64,000 nt of DNA from an uncultured Alteromonadaceae bacterium. GTDB lineage: Bacteria > Pseudomonadota > Gammaproteobacteria > Enterobacterales > Alteromonadaceae. The translations under genes and the position numbers were made by a program. Of this stretch, positions 17,243 to 27,229 are shown piece after piece (position 1 is the first letter of the stretch; the number at the start of each line of letters is the position of its first letter). The stretch is taken from contig CANNDC010000011.1 in NCBI GenBank assembly GCA_947503265.1, positions 62,001 to 126,000 of the forward strand, written 5' to 3'. The notes under the pieces are model-generated. The model saw nothing but the letters and a program-made list of their open reading frames with translations, had not been told where the DNA came from and made no database searches.

Positions 17243-18619
17243 GTGACAAACACCTTTAAACAAACCTTACTAACCTACAAAGACAAGCGTCTGCTGTTTG
17301 TATTTCTTTTTGGCATTGCCAGTGGTTTTCCGTGGGTCATGATAGGGTCTGCGTTAACTGCATGGTTGCAAGAATCGGGATTGAGCCGTTCATCTATTGG
17401 ACTGTTTGGTTCCATAGGTGTCGCTTACACCATCAACTTTTTATGGTCACCATTACTAGACAGAATCAAACCGCCGATTCTTGGTCAACGCAGAGGTTGG
17501 ATTGTCATAACACAAATGATGATCATCGCCGCTTGTTTGGGATTGGCAAATATTAATGTGTCTCAAGAAATGCTGTTAGCGGGTATCGTAGGATTCTCTA
17601 TTGCGTTATTTTCAGCCACTCAAGATATTGCTATTGATGCCTATCGAATCGACATCATCAAACCCCATGAAAAAGACAAATTAGCCGGTGCATCGGCGAT
17701 GGCAACAGCAGGTTGGTGGACAGGCTATGGCGGATTAGGTGCCATTCCATTTTTTATTGCCGATTCCCCTAATTGGCAATGGTCTGAAATCTATTATGTG
17801 CTGGCTGCCATCATGGCTATTTTGATGGTGATTGTGCTGATTAGCACTGAACCTCAAACCCACAGAGAGGCACAACAAAAAATAGCTAGTGAAAACTACA
17901 GTAAGATGCTTTCAGGTGGTCAGCCAATGAGCTGGGTAAATAAGGTTACCAGTTGGTTGTTAGTCACCCTAGTCGAACCTTTTAGAGACTTCTTCAGCCG
18001 CAATACCTTCAAGCTAGCATTTTCTATATTGATGTTTATTTTCCTGTTTAAAATTGGCGAAGCGTTTTTGGGCAGAATGAGTATAGTGTTTTATAAGGAG
18101 ATTGGCTTCAGCAATAGCGACATAGGCAGTTATTCTAAATTACTGAATTGGTGGGTGACTATTGTGTTCGCAATTCTTGGCGGTATGGTCAACATTCGGT
18201 TTGGTATCTATCGCGGCTTAATGACGGGTGGCATTGCCATGGCGGCGAGCAATTTAATGTTTGCTTTAATGGCTCATGTTGGCCCAGACAAAGCATTATT
18301 TGCTGCCACCGTATTTGTCGATGGGTTTACTGCTGCTTGGAGTTCAGTTGCCTTAGTCGCTTTTATCTCTCTACTATGTAATCAGGCTTTTTCTGCTTCC
18401 CAATATGCCCTTATGGCTTCTTTAGGTGTATTCGGTCGAACATCGATGGCGTCTGCCAGTGGATTTATTGTAGATTGGATGGGGGGAAATTGGTCAGCTT
18501 TCTTTATTTTGACTGCGGTAATGGTCATACCTAGTTTGATTTTCCTGTGGACAATTAGGCATCACATACACCGATTAGAAAACCGCGATAGAGCGCAAGA
18601 TCAGAATATACAAACCTGA
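17243..18619 (+). CDS. AmpG-like MFS permease
   Basis: 458 residues with about 12-14 membrane helices. The N-terminus (FLFGIASGFPWVMIGSALTAWL) and the SPLLDRIKPP loop are those of AmpG-type major-facilitator permeases, which import anhydro-muropeptides for cell-wall recycling and beta-lactamase induction. The start is GTG at 17243. The 3' end overlaps the convergent diguanylate cyclase gene by 19 bp. The family is firm; the substrate is inferred. Confidence 0.82.
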   Translation: MTNTFKQTLLTYKDKRLLFVFLFGIASGFPWVMIGSALTAWLQESGLSRSSIGLFGSIGVAYTINFLWSPLLDRIKPPILGQRRGWIVITQMMIIAACLGLANINVSQEMLLAGIVGFSIALFSATQDIAIDAYRIDIIKPHEKDKLAGASAMATAGWWTGYGGLGAIPFFIADSPNWQWSEIYYVLAAIMAILMVIVLISTEPQTHREAQQKIASENYSKMLSGGQPMSWVNKVTSWLLVTLVEPFRDFFSRNTFKLAFSILMFIFLFKIGEAFLGRMSIVFYKEIGFSNSDIGSYSKLLNWWVTIVFAILGGMVNIRFGIYRGLMTGGIAMAASNLMFALMAHVGPDKALFAATVFVDGFTAAWSSVALVAFISLLCNQAFSASQYALMASLGVFGRTSMASASGFIVDWMGGNWSAFFILTAVMVIPSLIFLWTIRHHIHRLENRDRAQDQNIQT

Positions 18620-19551
18620 TTTCGGCCGGCATTTTTCGCTTTATACAATGCTTGATCGGCTTTTTCCATCCAATCAACAGGGCTAGTATAACTTTTCTCA
18701 AATTGAGCAATACCAACACTGACAGTGAAGCGAATTTCAGTCTCTTCGTAGACGGGAACGAGTTTCTCACACGCTTTACGAATTCGTTGCCCTACCACAA
18801 CCGCATTTTCAGCGTTGGTTTCAGGTAAAAAGACCACAAATTCTTCCCCGCCATAGCGTCCACAAACATCAGTTTCTCGAATAGAAAATTGCACCACTTT
18901 CGCCAGGGTCTTAATAATAAAATCACCGGCTGGGTGGCCATGGTTATCGTTAACTTTTTTGAAGTGATCGATATCCAACATAATCACTGAAGAATCGGCA
19001 TTGCTTCGACAAATACGTTTATATTCAAGTTCAAACAACTCATCAAAATGACGGCGATTAAACACACCGGTCAAGCCATCGATACGGCTGATGTTTTGCA
19101 ATTCTTGATTAAGGGTTTGAATACCTTGTTTATTCAATGCTTCATCTGTTACGTCATAAACAACAAGGCATATCTGTTCTACTTCATCTTCGTTCGTTGC
19201 CATAGGGAACATACTGACATTTTGATACATAAAGTCAGACGCACAAGTAATGGGGCGATTTGAATCGAATTTAAATAGGAAAGGACGTTGTTCCCAAATG
19301 ATAAAAGCCGGACTATTAAGATCAAAAACAGGTTTGGTTTTGAGTTCAAACCAATTTCGATCTATCTCTGGAAAACATTCAAATAGTGATTTATTGCTTA
19401 TCGCTTCAGGTAAAATTCCACTGTGATTTTCCATAAACTGGTTCCAAACCAGAATATTAAAACTTCGGTCTAGCACCACTATGCCTAACTCGATGGAATT
19501 TAATACATCAAGTTGCATTTTTTGCATGTTAATCAGGTCTTGGTTTGCCAT
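18601..19551 (-). CDS. PAS-GGDEF diguanylate cyclase
   Basis: 316 residues. A PAS-like sensor (about 12-125, starting ELGIVVLDRSFNILVWN) is followed by a GGDEF domain with GGEEF at 234-238 and an RETD inhibitory site just before it, so active synthesis of c-di-GMP is predicted. It starts one nucleotide after the stop codon of the REC-CheC gene, so the two are translated as a pair. It is the last gene of the long minus-strand run that begins with rppH. Confidence 0.92.
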   Translation of the reverse strand: MANQDLINMQKMQLDVLNSIELGIVVLDRSFNILVWNQFMENHSGILPEAISNKSLFECFPEIDRNWFELKTKPVFDLNSPAFIIWEQRPFLFKFDSNRPITCASDFMYQNVSMFPMATNEDEVEQICLVVYDVTDEALNKQGIQTLNQELQNISRIDGLTGVFNRRHFDELFELEYKRICRSNADSSVIMLDIDHFKKVNDNHGHPAGDFIIKTLAKVVQFSIRETDVCGRYGGEEFVVFLPETNAENAVVVGQRIRKACEKLVPVYEETEIRFTVSVGIAQFEKSYTSPVDWMEKADQALYKAKNAGRNQVCIF

Positions 19552-19552
19552 A

Positions 19553-20575
19553 CTAACCTGCCATCTTAATTAACTTATCAAACATCAACTCTGTCGCTTT
19601 ATCTGGGAATAACAGCAATAAGTCGAAGTTAATGTTGTGGCTTTTGATGCCATAACCGATTTCGATGGCCAGTACTTTTTTCCAACGAGCCAGATTGCCC
19701 GTAAGTATCTCATCTAAGCCACAATGTCTGCCTAAAATAACGGGATGACTGTGAATAAACTTCACGTCTAATTGCTCTGACAGCGCAGCTAAACAGGCAC
19801 CAACAAGAATATTTGTGACGTCCATCAGCGCTTCTAATTCTAGCTCTTCTTCGTGCCCTTTGTTTTGATAGTTGAGTAGCTTTACCATATTGCTGAAATT
19901 AGAATCGTTACACATCAACAAAGCTTCACCTTTGATGCCTCCGCTGATAAAACCTTGGGAAATACCCGACAAGACATCATTGTGGCTAATTTCTGCAAAC
20001 GCCATATGCAGTTCAGTGGCTTCGATTAAATTTACATTGGGAACAGGTAAATCTATAAATTGATCTAATAATTGAGCAAGTTTCTCGCCTGCTCGCCCCA
20101 TGGCAATATTGGCCATTTCTCGGAAGGCATCCAAACGTGTGTTTAAGGCATCTTTTTTTGGTACGGTTTTGTCTATTTCGGCAGTCCGATTGGCAGCGCT
20201 TCCGACGCCCTGATAGATACCACTTTGCTTGAGAATGGCAGTGAGCTTGTCATTGTCAATGGGCTTTCGAATGAATTCGACTGCACCCAACTTCATCATT
20301 CTGCTGCGAGCTTCGGGTTGTACATCACCAGATACGACGATAACCCTGACGGGTAATTGCTCTTTATGAATCACTTCCATGGTTTCATAACCGTCTAATA
20401 CCGGCATATTGAGGTCCAAAAACATCACCTCAACACCATCTCGTTTGATGGCTTCTAGCGCTTGTTGGCCATTTTCAGCAAAAGATATTTCAACCGTCCA
20501 ACCATCAGGAATTGAGCGCGCCATTTGTCGCCGGGCAAACCCGGAGTCGTCGCATATCAATACCTTGGTAGCCAT
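19553..20575 (-). CDS. Response regulator with CheC/CheX-like phosphatase domain
   Basis: 340 residues. The receiver domain (1-120) has D9, D10, phosphoacceptor D54 and Lys in IRKPID. A CheC-type domain (about 146-335) carries the ExxN phosphatase signature E153-M-A-N156 and a second, degenerate half-site D252-V-T-N255. CheC-family proteins dephosphorylate CheY-like receivers, so the fusion could be self-limiting or act on other regulators. It is tightly linked to the downstream PAS-GGDEF gene (1-nt gap) and 19 nt after thyA. Confidence 0.85.
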   Translation of the reverse strand: MATKVLICDDSGFARRQMARSIPDGWTVEISFAENGQQALEAIKRDGVEVMFLDLNMPVLDGYETMEVIHKEQLPVRVIVVSGDVQPEARSRMMKLGAVEFIRKPIDNDKLTAILKQSGIYQGVGSAANRTAEIDKTVPKKDALNTRLDAFREMANIAMGRAGEKLAQLLDQFIDLPVPNVNLIEATELHMAFAEISHNDVLSGISQGFISGGIKGEALLMCNDSNFSNMVKLLNYQNKGHEEELELEALMDVTNILVGACLAALSEQLDVKFIHSHPVILGRHCGLDEILTGNLARWKKVLAIEIGYGIKSHNINFDLLLLFPDKATELMFDKLIKMAG

Positions 20576-20594
20576 GCTTTATCGTCCTAGCATA

Positions 20595-21428
20595 CTAAAT
20601 CGCCACCGGCGCTTTAATATGTGGATGGGATTGATAGCCAACCAATTCGAAGTCATCAATTTGAAAATCAAAAATACTTTTTATTTCTGGGTTTAGCTTC
20701 ATTTGAGGTAAAGGGTATGGCTTTCTACTAAGTTGTTCCTTGGTTTGTTCCATATGATTAGAATACAAATGTGCATCACCAAAAGTATGCACAAAATCGC
20801 CTAGTTCTAGATCACACACCTGCGCAACCATCATGGTCAAGAGCGCATAACTGGCAATATTAAATGGGACACCTAGAAACACATCACCACTGCGTTGATA
20901 AAGCTGACAAGACAACTTATTTTCAATGACGTAAAACTGGAAAAGGGTATGACAAGGAGGTAATGCTTGTCTGCCATTCGCAGCATTTTCTTTTGGTGAG
21001 AATGTTGTGTCAGGAAGCACAGTAGGGTTCCATGCACTGATCAAAAGTCTGCGCGAATCAGGGTTGGTTTTTATTTGTTCGATCAATTTACTGATTTGAT
21101 CAACTACCTGACCGTCTGTGCCTTCCCAGCTTCGCCATTGCTTGCCATAAACCGGACCTAGCTCACCTTCATCGGTTGCCCACTCGTCCCAGATACTCAC
21201 GTTATTTTCTTTCAAATATTGAATATTGGTTTCGCCTTTCAAGAACCATAACAACTCATGAATGATAGAGCGAAGATGACATTTTTTAGTTGTCACCAAA
21301 GGAAAACCTTTGGCTAAATCAAAACGCATTTGGTATCCGAACACGCTAATAGTACCGGTTCCCGTGCGGTCTTCTTTTTTAGTGCCATTTTCCAGAACAT
21401 GGCGCATCAAATCTAAATACTGTTGCAT
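20595..21428 (-). CDS. thyA: Thymidylate synthase ThyA
   Basis: 277 residues. It converts dUMP to dTMP with methylene-tetrahydrofolate. The nucleophile is Cys159 in [11 protein letters not shown]. The substrate motifs [21 protein letters not shown] and [13 protein letters not shown] (here HLYSNHMEQ) are intact. It is 13 residues longer than the E. coli enzyme (264), because of an insert (about 140-153) just before the active-site loop, a length variant seen in some marine relatives. Its ATG abuts the lgt stop codon without a gap. Confidence 0.96.
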   Translation of the reverse strand: MQQYLDLMRHVLENGTKKEDRTGTGTISVFGYQMRFDLAKGFPLVTTKKCHLRSIIHELLWFLKGETNIQYLKENNVSIWDEWATDEGELGPVYGKQWRSWEGTDGQVVDQISKLIEQIKTNPDSRRLLISAWNPTVLPDTTFSPKENAANGRQALPPCHTLFQFYVIENKLSCQLYQRSGDVFLGVPFNIASYALLTMMVAQVCDLELGDFVHTFGDAHLYSNHMEQTKEQLSRKPYPLPQMKLNPEIKSIFDFQIDDFELVGYQSHPHIKAPVAI

Positions 21429-22265
21429 CTATTTTTTCTTCTTCTTTTTCGTATTTTGCGGTTTAACTAGGTCTTCGGCAAATTGTTTATTCCGGTAAGC
21501 TAGAACCAGTAATATCAAGCCACCAATAATCATAGGTGTTGAGAGTATTTGACCTCGGCTAAGTATGCCTAAATAAAGCTCCAAATGAGAGTCCCACTGA
21601 CGGAAATATTCTACAAAAAAACGAAAACTTCCGTAACCAAGCAAAAAGATGCCACTTACTGCACCTATCGGGCGTGGTTTTTTAGAGTATATCCATAAAA
21701 TAACGAATAAAACTACGCCTTCCAAAGCAAACTCATAAAGTTGTGACGGGTGTCTTGGTTTGTCTCCTGCTCCCGGGAAAATGACACCCCAAGGCACATC
21801 TGTTGTTCTTCCCCACAGTTCCGCATTGATAAAATTACCGATACGACCTGCACCAAGACCAATAGGCACCAGTGGTGCTATAAAATCTCCAACGACTAAA
21901 AACGGAACTTTTAATTTTCGTGCACTTAGCCACAATGCCGTTAACACCCCCAGTAACCCGCCATGGAATGACATTCCGCCTTCATTGATTTTGAAAAGGT
22001 ATATGGGATCTGCTAAGAACATGTCGAACTGATAGAAAAATACATAGCCTATTCGACCACCAAGAATGACGCCAATAAAGCCCCAAAACAAAATATCACT
22101 GAGCTGATCTTTGCTCCACGGTGTTCTTGCCAAACGTCTATTGGCAAGAAACCAAGCGGCAACAAAGCCGATCAGATACATCATTCCGTACCATTTGGGA
22201 CTGAAGAAACCTAAATCGAAGACGACAGGGTCGATAACAGGCAAGGTGTAGTGGGTATTTGACAT
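21429..22265 (-). CDS. lgt: Phosphatidylglycerol-prolipoprotein diacylglyceryl transferase Lgt
   Basis: 278 residues with about seven membrane helices. It adds diacylglycerol to the lipobox cysteine of prolipoproteins, the first step for the several lipoproteins predicted in this window. The Lgt signature [14 protein letters not shown] and the essential HGG.LG loop (SFHGGLLG) are present. It ends in a poly-lysine tail. It sits between the TauE-like gene and thyA, as in the conserved lgt-thyA pair. Confidence 0.97.
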   Translation of the reverse strand: MSNTHYTLPVIDPVVFDLGFFSPKWYGMMYLIGFVAAWFLANRRLARTPWSKDQLSDILFWGFIGVILGGRIGYVFFYQFDMFLADPIYLFKINEGGMSFHGGLLGVLTALWLSARKLKVPFLVVGDFIAPLVPIGLGAGRIGNFINAELWGRTTDVPWGVIFPGAGDKPRHPSQLYEFALEGVVLFVILWIYSKKPRPIGAVSGIFLLGYGSFRFFVEYFRQWDSHLELYLGILSRGQILSTPMIIGGLILLVLAYRNKQFAEDLVKPQNTKKKKKK

Positions 22266-22274
22266 ATGAACTGC

Positions 22275-23072
22275 TTATCCTAAGAGCATTCGTAGACTGA
22301 CTATTATTAGAAAGCCTGCGAATATTTGTTTTAATCTTTTAGTATCTAATCGATGACTCAATTTGGCACCGAATCGTGCGGTGAATATTGATGTAATCAC
22401 AATGCCAACAGCGGCTGGAAAATATAAATATCCGACTGAGCCAGTAGGTAAACCTTGAACATTCCACCCAGCAACAATGAAGCTAATGGTACCAAAAATA
22501 GCGATTATCAATCCACAACAAGCCGCACATCCGATAGCTTGTTTTATGTCTATCCTAAACCAAACAAGTGAAGGAACCAGAATGGCGCCTCCTCCGATCC
22601 CCATAAAGGCTGACACTGTGCCAGTTATCGAACCAATAAGCACTAATATAGGTTTAGAAATAGAAGCATCTGATTTTTTGGGGCGAATAAATATCATTTG
22701 TAGGGCTATCAAGAGCACCAAGATGGCAAACACGGTTTTGAGTTTTTCAGCTGACAATATCGTTGCCACCTGAGGACCAATCAAGGCACCAAACGCGATC
22801 CCCACGCCGCACCACAAGACTAGTTTTGGCTTCACATTACCTAATTTTAGATGAGACAAGGCTGAGGATAAGCCTGTCAAAATAATAGTCGCTAAAGACG
22901 TTGCTATCGCCATCGGCATGACCACAGAAGGAGAAACGTCGAGAAATTGCAAAAAAACGTAAATCAGTGCTGGCACTATGATCAAACCACCACCGATACC
23001 CAATAAACCTGCCATCACGCCGACAAATGCGCCTAAAACTAAATAGAAGGAAAATAACAGGTAATAGTCCAA
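22275..23072 (-). CDS. TauE/SafE-family membrane permease
   Basis: 265 residues, eight predicted helices in two related halves, each beginning with a Gly-rich motif (GLLGIGGGLIIVPAL and AFMGIGGGAILVPSL), typical of the TauE/SafE (DUF81) family of anion/sulfite exporters. The start is TTG at 23072, three nucleotides after the ptsP stop, so it is co-translated with ptsP. Substrate unknown. Confidence 0.88.
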   Translation of the reverse strand: MDYYLLFSFYLVLGAFVGVMAGLLGIGGGLIIVPALIYVFLQFLDVSPSVVMPMAIATSLATIILTGLSSALSHLKLGNVKPKLVLWCGVGIAFGALIGPQVATILSAEKLKTVFAILVLLIALQMIFIRPKKSDASISKPILVLIGSITGTVSAFMGIGGGAILVPSLVWFRIDIKQAIGCAACCGLIIAIFGTISFIVAGWNVQGLPTGSVGYLYFPAAVGIVITSIFTARFGAKLSHRLDTKRLKQIFAGFLIIVSLRMLLG

Positions 23073-23075
23073 CCG

Positions 23076-25364
23076 CTACATGCCCGCTCGAACAAGGCCG
23101 CCCAAGCCAATCGATTCTAAGTAGGTATTGACCTCTTCTTTCACTCTTTGCGGTGTATCTAACACCAAGGTATTGGTTAGCAAGCTTTGCGCATGATCCA
23201 ACGAAACACTGCGAATAACCCATTTAACTTTGAGTAAATTGTGGCTGTTCATACTCAAATTTTTGTAACCCATGGCCATCAATAAAATTGCGCCCCCCGG
23301 CTCCCCTGCCATTTCGCCACAAATAGAAACGGGTACATCAAATTTTTTGCATTGCTCTGCAATGATTTTTAGCGCTGACAATACCGCAGGATGATAACTG
23401 TCATATAGCCCTGATACTCTCGCGTTATTGCGATCTACGGCTAGTAGGTATTGAGTAAGGTCGTTACTGCCAACCGAGAAAAAATCGACTTTATCTGCAA
23501 GTTGTTGGATTTGATAAATGACCGCTGGCACTTCCAACATAACACCGATTTTTGGCATTACAATCTGCTTGTCATTGCCTATCATTTCTTCGGATACTTC
23601 ATGAAAGGCTTGTCGGATAAGTCGCTTAGATTCATCCACTTCTGATACAGAGGTGATCATGGGTAACATAATTTGCAAGTTACCTATGCCTATATTTGCC
23701 CTAAGCATGGCCCTGATTTGTACCAAGAAAATTTCGGGATGATCCAGTGTTAAACGAATTCCTCGCCATCCGAGGAAGGGGTTTTCTTCGACAATTGGAA
23801 AATACGGAAGCGGCTTATCTCCGCCAACATCGAGGGTACGCATGGTAATACTTTTTTCAGGGCAAGCTTCTAACATTTGTCGATACAAATCGACTTGCTC
23901 TTGCTCTGATGGGAATCGTTCTCGAAGCATAAAAGGAACTTCCGTACGATAGAGCCCAACCCCTTCCCCATGAGAGAAGTGGCTTCCTTCCATCTCTGCC
24001 GACAAACCAGCATTGATCATTAGTGACATAGGGTAGCCATCACTGGTGACACTCGGTAGATGAGCCTGCTCCATGATTCGATCAGACAATTCAAGCTCTT
24101 CAGTGACCAACACCTTGAACTCACGCTTAATCGCCGCAGATGGCGAGACAATTACCTCACCCGAGTAACCATCTAGCAACAAGAGCTTGCCATCTAATAA
24201 AGACAATGGCGCCCCGGTCAAGCCCATAACAGCTGGTAGCCCCATAGCTCTGGCGAGTATGGCAGCATGAGAGTTATTTGATCCCCTTACCGAGATAATG
24301 CCGCGTAATTTAATTTGCGAAAACTCAGCCAGCATAGGCGCAGTGACTTCTTCTGCGACTAAGATGGCTGCTTCAGAGGGGTCCATTACTCGTTGGTCAG
24401 GGCTATCCGTACCCAAAATATTAGCTAAAATCCGGTTGGATAAATCTTCAATATCCACCGCACGTTCCTGCATATAAGGGTCACTCATATTTCGGAACTG
24501 CTGAATGTAATTTTCAATTACGTATTTAAGACTACTAGCGGCATCCCAATCTTGCTTGATATGGGCTTCAACTTCGTGCCCTAGACTATTCGCATCTAAT
24601 AAGTGGCTGTATATTTGAAAAATGGCTTGTACATCTTCTGGAACCTGTCCTTCAATGCGCCCAGAGAGTTCATCAACTTGTCCTCGTGTAAGCTCCACGG
24701 CTTTACGATACTTGGATATCTCTAATTCGTGATTTTTAGAACGTTTGGCAACGTGACTGGTGATACTGACTTTAAAGTTGGGAACAAAACCTATGCCCAT
24801 ACCCAACCCTGGCGAACCAGGAACACCAGAAATCTTTTTCCGCCACCTCTGATTTTGGTTGTCCTCGGTAAGAGATAAAGTCCCTCTGGTTTCGGCTTGA
24901 ACAATGACCAATGCCAACTGGGTCGCCAGTGTCACCAAGAAAGCTTCTTCGTCCTCTTTAAATCGACGTTTATTTTTCTGCTGGAGGGTCAACACTCCCA
25001 AAACTTTACGCTGATGAATAATTGGCGCGCCGAGGAATGCGTGATATTTCTCTTCTTTTACTTCCCCGTAATGTTTGAATCTTGGATGCGACTTAGCGTC
25101 ACTGATATTGAGGGGTTCTTCACGCTGTCCAATAAGCCCTACTAGTCCTTCCGAAAAACCAATTGTGACATTACCTACGGCTGACTTTTCGAGTCCGTAA
25201 GTTGCCATCAACAGGAAGTTTTGTTCTTCGTAATCAGCAAGATATATAGAACAGCAATCCACATCCATCGCATTTGACAGTGTTTCGGTCAGATACGCTA
25301 GCGCGTCCTCGAGAACGGGGATTTTACTGACTTCTTGAACTATTCGTTTAAGCGTCGTTAACAT
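23076..25364 (-). CDS. ptsP: Nitrogen phosphotransferase enzyme I PtsP
   Basis: 762 residues. The N-terminal GAF domain (about 1-160) is followed by a PTS enzyme I core. The phosphorylated histidine is His366 in NNSHAAILARA; the PEP-binding region holds GVGLYRTEVPFM, DVGGDKPLPYF and the C-terminal VSICGEMAG with the catalytic Cys. It passes phosphate from PEP to the NPr/EIIA-Ntr relay, which tunes nitrogen and potassium responses. Order rppH-ptsP-(tauE)-lgt-thyA is conserved in gammaproteobacteria. Confidence 0.96.
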   Translation of the reverse strand: MLTTLKRIVQEVSKIPVLEDALAYLTETLSNAMDVDCCSIYLADYEEQNFLLMATYGLEKSAVGNVTIGFSEGLVGLIGQREEPLNISDAKSHPRFKHYGEVKEEKYHAFLGAPIIHQRKVLGVLTLQQKNKRRFKEDEEAFLVTLATQLALVIVQAETRGTLSLTEDNQNQRWRKKISGVPGSPGLGMGIGFVPNFKVSITSHVAKRSKNHELEISKYRKAVELTRGQVDELSGRIEGQVPEDVQAIFQIYSHLLDANSLGHEVEAHIKQDWDAASSLKYVIENYIQQFRNMSDPYMQERAVDIEDLSNRILANILGTDSPDQRVMDPSEAAILVAEEVTAPMLAEFSQIKLRGIISVRGSNNSHAAILARAMGLPAVMGLTGAPLSLLDGKLLLLDGYSGEVIVSPSAAIKREFKVLVTEELELSDRIMEQAHLPSVTSDGYPMSLMINAGLSAEMEGSHFSHGEGVGLYRTEVPFMLRERFPSEQEQVDLYRQMLEACPEKSITMRTLDVGGDKPLPYFPIVEENPFLGWRGIRLTLDHPEIFLVQIRAMLRANIGIGNLQIMLPMITSVSEVDESKRLIRQAFHEVSEEMIGNDKQIVMPKIGVMLEVPAVIYQIQQLADKVDFFSVGSNDLTQYLLAVDRNNARVSGLYDSYHPAVLSALKIIAEQCKKFDVPVSICGEMAGEPGGAILLMAMGYKNLSMNSHNLLKVKWVIRSVSLDHAQSLLTNTLVLDTPQRVKEEVNTYLESIGLGGLVRAGM

Positions 25365-25376
25365 AGGAAAACCGGG

Positions 25377-25901
25377 TTATCTGCGACGACGGCGACGACT
25401 TCGTTGTGATTGACTATTTTTATTGAAAACTGGCATAGCCAATGGAACGAATTCTTTCATCACTCGCCGGTATACTTCACGTTTGAAGGACACGACGTTT
25501 CTTACGGGATACCAAAAACTGACCCAGCGCCAATCATCAAATTCAGGATGCCCAGAATTTAATACATCAACATCTGCTTCTTTACACTCTAATTGAAGTA
25601 GAAACCATTTTTGCTTTTGACCAATACATACCGGATTCGAACCTTGCCGAATCAAGCGTTTTGGTAACTTATAGCGCGCCCAGTTTTTGGTTGCGCCGAT
25701 TAATTTCACATTTTCTGGTTTTAGTCCTACTTCCTCATGTAATTCTCGATACATTGCTTGTTCAGCAGTTTCACCTTCATCTATTCCGCCTTGTGGAAAC
25801 TGCCATGAATGTTGTCCATAGCGTTTTGCCCAAAATACTTGCCCCATTCTATTGCAAATCACTATACCGACATTCGCGCGGAAACCATCGGCATCAATCA
25901 C
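25377..25901 (-). CDS. rppH: RNA pyrophosphohydrolase RppH
   Basis: 174 residues. It removes pyrophosphate from the 5' end of mRNAs and so triggers RNase E decay. The Nudix box [20 protein letters not shown] is complete. I choose GTG at 25901-25899 ([15 protein letters not shown]...), because E. coli RppH begins at the same residue and GGGAG lies at proper distance upstream; a longer frame reaching 25949 adds 16 non-conserved residues. The C-terminus is a run of arginines. ptsP follows after 12 nt. Confidence 0.93.
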   Translation of the reverse strand: MIDADGFRANVGIVICNRMGQVFWAKRYGQHSWQFPQGGIDEGETAEQAMYRELHEEVGLKPENVKLIGATKNWARYKLPKRLIRQGSNPVCIGQKQKWFLLQLECKEADVDVLNSGHPEFDDWRWVSFWYPVRNVVSFKREVYRRVMKEFVPLAMPVFNKNSQSQRSRRRRRR

Positions 25902-26043
25902 TAAGACTCCCAGGGGGATTGATTCTTTAATATTTTTCCATTCTTCCATAAACTATTGCGGTTTCAAAGCAATATAATCAGTTAACCAGTGCTAAATTAC
26001 GCTTTTGCCATGTTAATTTAGATTAAAGCCACAAGGTTGTATT

Positions 26044-26727
26044 TTGAGTATGCCAGATAAACCCACGCCTCCAGAGAGTATTGAACAGCTTTTATCTCGT
26101 GCCAATGAACTGGCAGGTTTAACTTTGGGTGACATTGCTAAAGAGCTAGATATTCAGGTACCCAAGAATTTTAAGCGCGAAAAAGGTTGGACGGGGCAAT
26201 TATTAGAATTGAAGTTAGGTGCAAAAGCAGGCTCAACACCACAGCAAGATTTTCCGGATTTGGGAGTAGAGCTAAAAACGATTCCTATCGATATTAATGG
26301 CATGCCGTTGGAAACGACCTATGTGTGTTACGCACATTTAACCGATGTTGCTGGCATAAATTGGCAAGACTCTAATGTGAGAAATAAATTGAATTGTGTT
26401 CTCTGGATACCCATCGAAGGAGACCGACAAATCCCTCCAGCACAAAGACGCATCGCCACCCCGCTTCTTTGGCGACCAAACCATCTACAACTGAACGCTT
26501 TGAAACAAGATTGGGAAGAATTAATGGATATGATTTCACTAGGCGATGTGGAAAATATCACTGCTCGTCATGGCGAAGTGATGCAGATTCGACCAAAAGC
26601 GGCCGATGGCAGTGCGTTGACTGATGCATTTGGTGCAGACGGAAGCAAAATAAAAACAAGACCAAGAGGGTTTTATTTACGTAAGAGCTTTACTCAACAA
26701 ATATTACACGACGCGTTCAATGACTAA
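26044..26727 (+). CDS. mutH: DNA mismatch-repair endonuclease MutH
   Basis: About 227 residues. It nicks the unmethylated strand at hemimethylated GATC after MutS/MutL signalling. The catalytic triad D69, E76, K78 is seen in [10 protein letters not shown]. The start is TTG at 26044 with AAGG about 8 nt upstream; the ATG at 26050 would remove only two residues. It is divergent from rppH, as in other gammaproteobacteria. It implies Dam-directed repair in this organism. Confidence 0.95.
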   Translation: MSMPDKPTPPESIEQLLSRANELAGLTLGDIAKELDIQVPKNFKREKGWTGQLLELKLGAKAGSTPQQDFPDLGVELKTIPIDINGMPLETTYVCYAHLTDVAGINWQDSNVRNKLNCVLWIPIEGDRQIPPAQRRIATPLLWRPNHLQLNALKQDWEELMDMISLGDVENITARHGEVMQIRPKAADGSALTDAFGADGSKIKTRPRGFYLRKSFTQQILHDAFND

Positions 26728-27148
26728 TAAATTTCTTGCGTTTTGGCTAGGCTCCGTAATTTGCACTGTATTGATATCACAGGTAGTGATCGCGAGCACT
26801 TTGTTGACGCAATTTCAATGGCAGTATCGCATACTTATTGTTAACTCCAATGATGCCCTGCACCTTTCAACGCTGGATAGAGCCCGAGAAATACTGAAGG
26901 AAGAATTACAAGTACGCAAGCTACTGCTAATCACTCTATCAGACAATAAAACTAGCTGTTCTCCATCAATCTGCGCTAATTTGGATTTAGACAGCTTAAA
27001 AAATGATGTTCAAATTAGGCCTGAACAAGCTATTTTGATTGGTCTAGACGGCGGTATCAAAGAACGATACGCAATGACTGAGTTTGAATTCGATACCCTG
27101 TTTGGTGATATCGATTTAATGCCAATGCGGCGAGCAGAAATGCAGTAA
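26720..27148 (+). CDS. DUF4174 protein, predicted exported
   Basis: 142 residues. The hydrophobic N-terminus (about 7-27) looks like a signal peptide. The rest fits the DUF4174 family: a start like '[10 protein letters not shown]', then a variable part and the conserved ending [12 protein letters not shown]...[15 protein letters not shown]. The fold is thioredoxin-like by family knowledge, but no CxxC is present. It overlaps the end of mutH by 8 bp, so it is translationally coupled with it. Function unknown. Confidence 0.75.
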   Translation: MTNKFLAFWLGSVICTVLISQVVIASTLLTQFQWQYRILIVNSNDALHLSTLDRAREILKEELQVRKLLLITLSDNKTSCSPSICANLDLDSLKNDVQIRPEQAILIGLDGGIKERYAMTEFEFDTLFGDIDLMPMRRAEMQ

Positions 27149-27207
27149 ATTAGTCCATGATGGAAGCTCGGTAGGCTGGAATGCATTAGCTCCCTTCTTT
27201 GTGTAAA

Positions 27208-27229
27208 GGTAAGGCTATATATCCTTACC
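27208..27229 (-). terminator. Weak hairpin at the end of the DUF4345 gene
   Basis: A 7-bp perfect stem GGTAAGG/CCTTACC with an 8-nt loop overlaps the stop codon of the DUF4345 gene. No strong T-run follows on the minus strand. Confidence 0.3.

Noticed and set aside
25902..25949. Longer N-terminus for RppH
   Set aside because: The 16 extra residues are not part of the RppH family start; GGGAG precedes the GTG at 25901.
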